DNA of 57,434 nucleotides from assembly GCA_024405635.1 (NCBI GenBank), contig JAKSOL010000019.1, positions 1-57,434 on the forward strand, given 5' to 3'. Positions 51,268 through 57,434 of this stretch are shown piece after piece. The first letter of the stretch is position 1, and every line of letters starts with the position of its first letter. The position numbers were made by a program, and so were the translations under genes. The notes below the pieces were generated by a model that did no database searches, had not been told where the DNA came from, and saw nothing but the letters and a program-made list of their open reading frames with translations. This DNA is from Salinivirgaceae bacterium (GTDB taxonomy: Bacteria; Bacteroidota; Bacteroidia; Bacteroidales; SZUA-534).

Positions 51268-52869
51268 ATGAACATTGATTTGAGCAAGTATGGTATCACT
51301 GGTACCACTGAAATCGTTTACAATCCTTCATACGAAGAATTGTTCAAAGCAGAGACAGATTCGTCTTTGACTGGTTTTGACAAAGGTGTTGAGACAGAGC
51401 TTGGCGCTGTTAACGTAATGACAGGTATTTACACTGGTCGTTCACCTAAAGACAAATACATTGTTGATGATGCAAATTCACACGACAAAGTATGGTGGAC
51501 AACAGACGCTTACAAAAACGACAACCACCCAATGTCAGAGCAAGTTTGGGAAACTGTTAAAAGCTTGGCAGTAAAAGAACTTTGCGGAAAAAAACTATAT
51601 GTAGTTGACGCATTCTGCGGCGCAAACAAAGCTACTCGTCTAGCAGTTCGCTTTATTATGGAAGTTGCTTGGCAAGCTCACTTTGTAAAAAACATGTTCA
51701 TCCAACCAACAGAAGAGGAAATTGCAAACTTCGAGCCTAACTTTGTAATCTACAACGCTTCAAAAGCAAAAGTTGAGAACTTCAAAGAACTTGGTTTGAA
51801 CTCAGAGACTTGCGTTGCTTTCAACACAACTTCTCGCGAGCAAGTTATCATCAACACTTGGTACGGTGGTGAGATGAAAAAAGGTATGTTCTCTATGCAG
51901 AACTACTTCTTGCCATTGCAAGGCATTGCTTCAATGCACTGCTCTGCAAACTGCGACATGGAAGGTAAACACACCGCTATCTTCTTCGGTTTGTCTGGTA
52001 CTGGCAAAACTACCCTTTCAACTGACCCAAAACGCAAACTTATTGGTGACGACGAGCACGGTTGGGACGACGAGGGCGTATTTAACCTAGAAGGTGGTTG
52101 CTATGCAAAAGTAATTGGTCTTTCAAAAGAACACGAGCCTGATATCTACGGTGCTATCAAACGCAACGCTTTGCTTGAGAACGTTACCGTTGATGAAAAA
52201 ACTGGCCAAATTGATTTCAACGACAAATCAGTTACCGAGAACACCCGTGTTTCTTACCCAATCAATCACATCAACAACATTCAACCAGGATCTTCTGCTC
52301 CAGCTGCTGAAAACGTAATCTTCCTTTCAGCTGACGCATTTGGTGTATTGCCTCCAGTATCAATCCTTACTCCAGAGCAAACCAAATACTACTTCTTGAG
52401 CGGATTTACAGCTAAATTGGCTGGTACCGAGCGTGGTATCACCGAGCCAACTCCTACTTTCTCAGCTTGCTTCGGTCAAGCATTCTTGGAGTTGCACCCA
52501 ACCAAATACGCTGAAGAATTGGTTAAGAAAATGGAAAAATCAGGTGCAAAAGCATACTTGGTTAACACCGGTTGGAACGGAACTGGCAAACGTATCTCAA
52601 TTCCTGACACTCGTGGTATCATCGACGCTATTCTTGATGGCTCTATCTTGAAAGCTGAAACCAAAATGATTCCTATGTTCAACTTTGAGGTTCCAACTTC
52701 ATTGCCAAACGTTAACCCTGCTATTCTTGACCCACGCGACACTTACGCAAACGCTTCACAATGGGAAGAAAAAGCTAAAGACTTGGCAGCTCGCTTTATC
52801 AAAAACTTTGATAAATACACAACCAACGAAGCTGGTAAAGCTTTGGTTGCTGCTGGTCCAAAATTGTAA
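51268..52869 (+). CDS. pckA: Phosphoenolpyruvate carboxykinase (ATP)
   Basis: This 533-residue enzyme interconverts oxaloacetate and PEP with ATP; in Bacteroidales it often works in the carboxylating direction on the way to succinate. Signatures are [10 protein letters not shown], the P-loop [35 protein letters not shown] and the [16 protein letters not shown] segment. The ATG at 51268 (MNIDLSKYG) is the family start; the GTG at 51226 lies inside the promoter -7 box. Codon choice in this gene (CGT, GGT, TTG) is more regular than in neighbours, as in a highly expressed gene. Single-gene unit. Confidence 0.98.
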   Translation: MNIDLSKYGITGTTEIVYNPSYEELFKAETDSSLTGFDKGVETELGAVNVMTGIYTGRSPKDKYIVDDANSHDKVWWTTDAYKNDNHPMSEQVWETVKSLAVKELCGKKLYVVDAFCGANKATRLAVRFIMEVAWQAHFVKNMFIQPTEEEIANFEPNFVIYNASKAKVENFKELGLNSETCVAFNTTSREQVIINTWYGGEMKKGMFSMQNYFLPLQGIASMHCSANCDMEGKHTAIFFGLSGTGKTTLSTDPKRKLIGDDEHGWDDEGVFNLEGGCYAKVIGLSKEHEPDIYGAIKRNALLENVTVDEKTGQIDFNDKSVTENTRVSYPINHINNIQPGSSAPAAENVIFLSADAFGVLPPVSILTPEQTKYYFLSGFTAKLAGTERGITEPTPTFSACFGQAFLELHPTKYAEELVKKMEKSGAKAYLVNTGWNGTGKRISIPDTRGIIDAILDGSILKAETKMIPMFNFEVPTSLPNVNPAILDPRDTYANASQWEEKAKDLAARFIKNFDKYTTNEAGKALVAAGPKL

Positions 52870-52891
52870 TCTTACCGATTTCAATTATATT

Positions 52892-52930
52892 AAAACTCCT
52901 CTCGGGCAACCGAGGGGAGTTTTTTTTTTT
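52892..52930 (+). terminator. pckA terminator
   Basis: A strong 14-bp stem (AAAACTCCTCTCGG with CCGAGGGGAGTTTT, one G-T wobble) and a run of twelve T's lies 22 nt after the stop. Confidence 0.95.
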
Positions 52931-53028
52931 GCAAAAAAAATGGTTGATAACCCGCGCAAAAGTTTGACCAACAAAACAATGCCACCCTACACATTTTAGT
53001 AACTTTCGCATCATTTATTGTTACGCAA

Positions 53029-53616
53029 ATGCTATTGAAAAAATTTTTACAACGCTCAAAACTGAGCTTAACAATTGACCTTGCCATTGTAGCCCTTGGA
53101 GCAATGCTGCTGATACCAGCAACAAGACAAAACACCATTGCAATGATGCTTCGTCCAACAATGTTTATTCACCACATTGGGCTATTGGCTCATCCTCAAC
53201 AACTTGAAGAATCGACTTTTGACTGGCAATTATTTGACCTTAACGGAAACAAACACTCCTTATCCGAATACAAAGGCAAAGTTATTTTTATCAATTATTG
53301 GGCAAGTTGGTGTGCTCCTTGTTTGGCAGAGACAAATCAACTTCAACAATTATATTCAGACTATGGTAGCAAAGTTAACTTTCTGTTTATCAGCAATGAA
53401 GAACAACAAATAGTTGCGAATTATGAAAACAATAAAAAAACAGGACTGCCATATTTTACCCCACTAACCCAGTACCCAAACCAACTACAAACCTCCTCAT
53501 TACCAACTACTTTTATAATAAATAAAGAGGGTGTTCTTGTTATGAAAAAGACTGGTATTGCGCCTTGGAACGGAAGCGATTCTCGTAGAATATTAGATTC
53601 ACTTTTAGCTGAGTAA
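53029..53616 (+). CDS. Membrane-anchored TlpA/ResA-like thioredoxin
   Basis: This 195-residue protein has an N-terminal membrane anchor (about 13-31: LTIDLAIVALGAMLLIPA) and a periplasmic thioredoxin fold with the redox pair in NYWASWCAPCLAETNQL and the cis-proline segment SSLPTTFIINKEG. TlpA/ResA-type proteins reduce or maintain cysteines for cytochrome maturation or other exported proteins. The gene is directly followed, 1 nt later, by the SpmA/B-like gene, and both are probably co-transcribed with the C10 peptidase, which has a catalytic cysteine. Confidence 0.9.
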   Translation: MLLKKFLQRSKLSLTIDLAIVALGAMLLIPATRQNTIAMMLRPTMFIHHIGLLAHPQQLEESTFDWQLFDLNGNKHSLSEYKGKVIFINYWASWCAPCLAETNQLQQLYSDYGSKVNFLFISNEEQQIVANYENNKKTGLPYFTPLTQYPNQLQTSSLPTTFIINKEGVLVMKKTGIAPWNGSDSRRILDSLLAE

Positions 53617-53617
53617 T

Positions 53618-54850
53618 ATGGTTTTAAATTACATCTGGGTAGCCTTTTTTGTAATTGCCTTTGTTGTGGCAGTTTGCAGGCTTGTTTTTACTGGCGACAC
53701 TGAAATATTTTCGGCAATTGTAACTAGTACATTCGACATGTCGAAAACTGGTTTTGAAATTTCACTTGGTTTAACAGGAGTTATGACTCTTTGGTTGGGA
53801 TTGATGCGCATTGGTGAAAAAGGAGGAATGATTGAAGTGTTTTCAAAAATACTAGGACCTTTGTTACATCGCCTATTTCCCGAAATCCCCAAAAATCATC
53901 CAGTTAATGGCTCTATAATGATGAACATTGCAGCAAACATGCTAGGCATAGATAATGCAGCCACGCCATTGGGGCTAAAAGCCATGAGCCAACTTCAAGA
54001 GCTAAATCCCAAAAAGGACACTGCATCAAATCCAATGATTATGTTCCTTGTGCTCAACACTTCAGGACTTACATTGATTCCTGTAAGCATCATGGTTTAC
54101 CGCGCACAAATGGGAGCAGCCGACCCTTCTGACGTGTTTTTGCCAATATTATTGGCCACATTTTTCAGCACAATGGTTGGCATTTTATCTGTTTCAATTT
54201 TCCAAAAGATAAACCTTTTCAACAAAGTCATTCTAGCATACTTTGGTGCATTTTCTCTTATAGTTGGATGCCTAATATGGTACTTTGTTCAACTTCCACG
54301 CGAACAAGTAAATATGCAATCGTCACTAATGGCCAACATCATTTTATTTGGCATCATAATATCGTTTATTCTACTTGCTGTTAAACACAAAGTAAACGTG
54401 TATGAAGCTTTTATTGATGGTGCTAAAGAAGGTTTTTCAGTTGCAGTAAAAATCATACCTTACCTTATAGCTATACTAGTTGGCGTTGGAGTTTTTCGTG
54501 CGTCGGGAGCCCTCGACTTTCTTGTTGACGGCATTCGCACACTAGTCTCGTTATGCGGATTTGATGCTCAATTTGTTGATTCTCTGCCAACTGCGCTAAT
54601 GAAACCCCTTAGCGGCTCTGGTGCACGTGGCATGATGATTGACACAATGCACAATTTGGGAGCAGACTCGTTTGCTGGGCGTTTGGCTTGTACTTTTCAA
54701 GGCTCGTGCGATACAACTTTTTACATTCTTGCAGTTTATTTTGGTAGTGTTGGCATAAGCAAAACCCGCCATGCAGTTACTTGCGGACTACTTGCCGACT
54801 TGGCTAGTATTGTTGCCGCCATTACAATGGCCTACATATTTTGGGGATAA
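53618..54850 (+). CDS. Fused SpmA-SpmB-type nucleoside-recognition membrane protein
   Basis: This 410-residue polytopic protein contains two Gate (nucleoside-recognition) domains in one chain, separate as SpmA and SpmB in Bacillus spore formers. Typical segments are GLTGVMTLWLGLMRIGEKGG, NMLGIDNAATPLGLKAM and, in the second half, PLSGSGARGMMIDTM and QGSCDTTFYILAVYFG. Such fusions are common in non-sporulating Bacteroidota; the transported molecule is unknown. It starts 1 nt after the thioredoxin stop and overlaps the next gene by one base (TAATG). Confidence 0.9.
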   Translation: MVLNYIWVAFFVIAFVVAVCRLVFTGDTEIFSAIVTSTFDMSKTGFEISLGLTGVMTLWLGLMRIGEKGGMIEVFSKILGPLLHRLFPEIPKNHPVNGSIMMNIAANMLGIDNAATPLGLKAMSQLQELNPKKDTASNPMIMFLVLNTSGLTLIPVSIMVYRAQMGAADPSDVFLPILLATFFSTMVGILSVSIFQKINLFNKVILAYFGAFSLIVGCLIWYFVQLPREQVNMQSSLMANIILFGIIISFILLAVKHKVNVYEAFIDGAKEGFSVAVKIIPYLIAILVGVGVFRASGALDFLVDGIRTLVSLCGFDAQFVDSLPTALMKPLSGSGARGMMIDTMHNLGADSFAGRLACTFQGSCDTTFYILAVYFGSVGISKTRHAVTCGLLADLASIVAAITMAYIFWG

Positions 54851-57372
54851 TGCAAAAAGATATGAGAAAAATAATTCTGATAGCATTAGTAATTATTTCA
54901 GCAAATACAAGTTGGGCTGAACCTGTTAGTGTAGATAAAGCAAAAGCTCTTGCTAGTAAATTTATCTCTAACAAGAACCAATCACAGCGGCTATTGTTGG
55001 CTAGTCAAAATTCGTCATCAGCACAAAAAGAAGCTACCCAAAACATAGAACTTGTTTATACAGCAACTAAAAATGGCGCAGCAACTTTATACGTTTACTC
55101 AAATCCAAACGGAGGTTTTGTAATCATCTCAGCCGATGATGCTGTAAATCCAATCATTGCATATTCCAACACATCGCAAATAACCGACATTGAGCATAAC
55201 ACTGCCCTAAAACACGAACTAGACGACTATAGTAGGATTATTGACATTGCACGCAACAATGGCAACTCTAATGCTGAAAACGTTTCCCAAGCATGGCTCG
55301 AATTGTCAGAAATTGAAACAGAAATACAACCAAACATTTTCAAGTCAGCAAGTTCAACAGTTGACAACGAAATAAATAAAGGACCATTATTAACATCTCA
55401 ATGGGGACAAGAAGGCAAATACAAAAAATACTGTCATGGATTAGTTGGTTGCGTAGCTGTTGCAATGGGCGAAATAATGCACTACCACAAATGGCCTCAA
55501 ACTGGTCAAAGTTGGCATCGATACATTCCATATAAAAGCCCAACAGAAGAAGAGCTATTTGTCAATTTTGAACAAACCTCATATAACTGGGACTTGATGC
55601 CAGATGTTGTGTCGCGAAAAACCAAGACCGAAGCTGCTGACGAAGTAGCAAAACTACTCTACCATGCAGGCATAGCTGTTGATATGCAATATAGCGACAA
55701 TGGATCTGCAGCCTACGATATTGACGTTCCTTATGCCATGTGTGAATACTTTAAATACGATCCAACTACAATTAAAGTTGTGTATTACGAAGGAAAAACA
55801 CGCAACGAATGGGTTGACCTGATAAAAAACGAAATAAACCACAAACGACCTGTATTTTATGCAGGAGCAACTGAAAATGGAGAAGGGCATGCATGGGTTG
55901 TTGACGGATACGACGACCGCAATTACATACATTGCAATTGGGGATGGAACGGTGATGGTGACGGATATTTTTCGCCTAAACATCTCATTCTATTTGACTA
56001 CGATTTTTCAAATAACGCAGGAATCATTATAGGAATTCAACCAAACCTTACAGGGCATTACCCTATGCTTTGGACACAACAAGCAAGCAACTATACCAAA
56101 AATGATGTAGGCATTGCAAACATTGCTGCAATTGACAATTTAACCGCTTGGTCTTCAGCATTTGACAACAACAACAAAAGTATTCTTGAATTTGGCCGCA
56201 CTACCGATGGTGGAAAACTATGGCAGATAGGCAAAATCAACTTTAACGGTTCAAGAGGATTCTCTACATCAATGATTTGTGCCATTGACAAAACAAACGC
56301 TTGGGCAACAGTTTACAACACTTCGTCAATGTTTAATAGTGGAGGCAAAGTTGTACACACAAACGACGGCGGTGCCACTTGGACGGTTCAAACAACCGAT
56401 AATCAATTTAGCGGAGGTGATGCATTCCCTAATTCAATTCACTTTTGGGACGCAAACAATGGAGTATGCATTGGAGATCCAAACGATGGTTATTTTGAAA
56501 TATATACAACCACAAATGGAGGTAACGAATGGACACGTGTGGACCAATCGTCAATTCCAAATAACAAAACAGGAGAATGCGGATTAAATGCACATTTATG
56601 CGTTTATGACAACAACTTATGGTTTGGCACAAACAAAGGACGTTTATACGTGTCAAACGATAGAGGTTACACGTGGGCTGTTTACGACACACCTTTTAAC
56701 GACATTTATGAAATAGCATTCCGCAACGATTCTGTTGGTGTTATTATTGGTAAAACGGACACAAGTTATACAGCTTTCCGAACATCAAATGGCGGTAAAA
56801 ATTGGGAATATTTAAACTACTCAGGTAATTTTTACCCTTCAGCCATAGCCTACATACCCAACACTGATACATTAATTAGCGCAGGTGGCGAATACGATGA
56901 ATTAACAGGAAAAGAATATTTTGGATTATCATACAGCACCAACAATGGAGATTCTTGGACTGATTATGCCGATTTTTACCAAAACATACAGTTTACTGCA
57001 CTTGGAATAGCACCATCAGGTGCCGCTTGGGCTGGGTCATTCAGTTATGGCAAACATAATCGCGGTATGTGGTATCGCGGCCGCAACAAAGCTATTCCTG
57101 TCGCCATTGACGAAAAAAACATTTCGTCATGGTTTAGTCAATGCAATAAGTTATTGGCTTTTCCTAATCCAACTAGTTCAACAATTTCGTTTGCTGGATT
57201 TGAATCAGGACAACTTTCCATTTTTAATAGTATTGGCCAAAACGTTTACAATGATTCCAACTATAATTCAGGAACAGTCATAAACATCAACAATCTTGCT
57301 TCAGGCATATACATTGCCACTATTAAAACCAGCAATGGATTAAACTTAACTACAAAATTTCAGGTTTATTAG
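54850..57372 (+). CDS. C10 (streptopain) cysteine peptidase with sortilin-like repeats and T9SS sorting domain
   Basis: This 840-residue secreted peptidase has a signal peptide (RKIILIALVIISANTSWAE), an inhibitory prodomain (about 25-170), and a C10 catalytic domain with Cys201 in GLVGCVAVAMGEIMHYH and His347 in GEGHAWVVDGYD, then WGWNGDGDGYF. From about 405 to 740 come BNR/sortilin-like beta-propeller repeats (WTVQTTDNQFSGG, YTTTNGGNEWTRV, RTSNGGKNWEYL). The end (LLAFPNPTSSTISFAGFESG... NNLASGIYIATIKT) is a type A T9SS sorting domain. I start at ATG 54850, which overlaps the previous stop; an ATG at 54862 is an alternative. It is last in the thioredoxin-SpmAB unit. Confidence 0.93.
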   Translation: MQKDMRKIILIALVIISANTSWAEPVSVDKAKALASKFISNKNQSQRLLLASQNSSSAQKEATQNIELVYTATKNGAATLYVYSNPNGGFVIISADDAVNPIIAYSNTSQITDIEHNTALKHELDDYSRIIDIARNNGNSNAENVSQAWLELSEIETEIQPNIFKSASSTVDNEINKGPLLTSQWGQEGKYKKYCHGLVGCVAVAMGEIMHYHKWPQTGQSWHRYIPYKSPTEEELFVNFEQTSYNWDLMPDVVSRKTKTEAADEVAKLLYHAGIAVDMQYSDNGSAAYDIDVPYAMCEYFKYDPTTIKVVYYEGKTRNEWVDLIKNEINHKRPVFYAGATENGEGHAWVVDGYDDRNYIHCNWGWNGDGDGYFSPKHLILFDYDFSNNAGIIIGIQPNLTGHYPMLWTQQASNYTKNDVGIANIAAIDNLTAWSSAFDNNNKSILEFGRTTDGGKLWQIGKINFNGSRGFSTSMICAIDKTNAWATVYNTSSMFNSGGKVVHTNDGGATWTVQTTDNQFSGGDAFPNSIHFWDANNGVCIGDPNDGYFEIYTTTNGGNEWTRVDQSSIPNNKTGECGLNAHLCVYDNNLWFGTNKGRLYVSNDRGYTWAVYDTPFNDIYEIAFRNDSVGVIIGKTDTSYTAFRTSNGGKNWEYLNYSGNFYPSAIAYIPNTDTLISAGGEYDELTGKEYFGLSYSTNNGDSWTDYADFYQNIQFTALGIAPSGAAWAGSFSYGKHNRGMWYRGRNKAIPVAIDEKNISSWFSQCNKLLAFPNPTSSTISFAGFESGQLSIFNSIGQNVYNDSNYNSGTVININNLASGIYIATIKTSNGLNLTTKFQVY

Positions 57373-57434
57373 TAGCCTTATACCCGTTGTGCATTAATAA
57401 AAATTGAAAAAAGTTATTCATAAAACGAATAAAA

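Noticed and set aside
1..57434. CRISPR array, insertion sequence, prophage or integrated element
   Set aside because: No spaced direct repeats, transposase, integrase or phage structural genes were seen, and both tRNA genes are intact with no adjacent integrase.

Overview
The window looks like chromosome from a Bacteroidota species, most likely order Bacteroidales. The evidence is an AT-rich sequence, starts that almost all lack a Shine-Dalgarno box, promoter -7 elements of the TAnnTTTG type, a hybrid two-component system (HTCS), lipoproteins with Bacteroidota-type lipoboxes, a BtuB/BtuG vitamin B12 uptake locus, DUF4249 next to a TonB-dependent receptor, and secreted peptidases ending in type IX secretion (T9SS) sorting domains. 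I see no insertion sequence, phage, CRISPR array, rRNA or origin.

Layout. 1-4116 (minus): an operon of aldo/keto reductase, zinc alcohol dehydrogenase, lactonase-type amidohydrolase and a FucP-type sugar/H+ symporter cut by the window edge; together they suggest oxidative, non-phosphorylating L-fucose (or L-galactose) catabolism. 4293-6795 (minus): a lipoprotein serpin, tRNA-Arg and an unknown secreted protein. 6991-12250 (minus): an aromatic 2-oxoacid module (PaaI-like thioesterase, IorA, IorB, aminotransferase, PaaK-like ligase). 12309-13873 (minus): two exported esterases, divergent from a 1390-aa HTCS regulator (14136-18308). 18393-24682 (plus): a tightly packed TonB receptor / DUF4249 lipoprotein / plug-like protein / unknown secreted protein cassette. 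24835-28222 (plus): a tiny YqaE/Pmp3 membrane protein overlapping a transmembrane PP2C phosphatase with two LysM domains, then a NUDIX hydrolase and a secreted bleomycin-hydrolase-like peptidase. 28383-32182 (plus): a T9SS-exported subtilisin, a small RHH-like protein, a nitroreductase and an S4 protein.

32239-35624 (minus): a BatA/VWA membrane protein and a MATE exporter. 35766-39710 (minus): cobalamin riboswitch, btuB, btuG and a putative B12-related membrane S-component. 39796-40877 (minus): rpsF-rpsR-rplI, in which only rpsR and rplI carry strong Shine-Dalgarno boxes. Then tRNA-Pro, a TetR / TolC / membrane-fusion / RND efflux operon ending in a PII-like small protein, a TPP riboswitch with thiM-thiE-thiD, pckA, and finally a TlpA-like thioredoxin, a fused SpmA/SpmB membrane protein and a T9SS-exported C10 (streptopain) peptidase.

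The observations I would follow up first are the SD boxes confined to rpsR and rplI, the YqaE + PP2C-TM-LysM pair (its first gene is only 50 codons), the PII-like protein at the end of the RND operon, and the fucose-type oxidative operon with its nested dyad leader. Stop/start overlaps (TAATG or ATGA) recur throughout and point to coupled translation.
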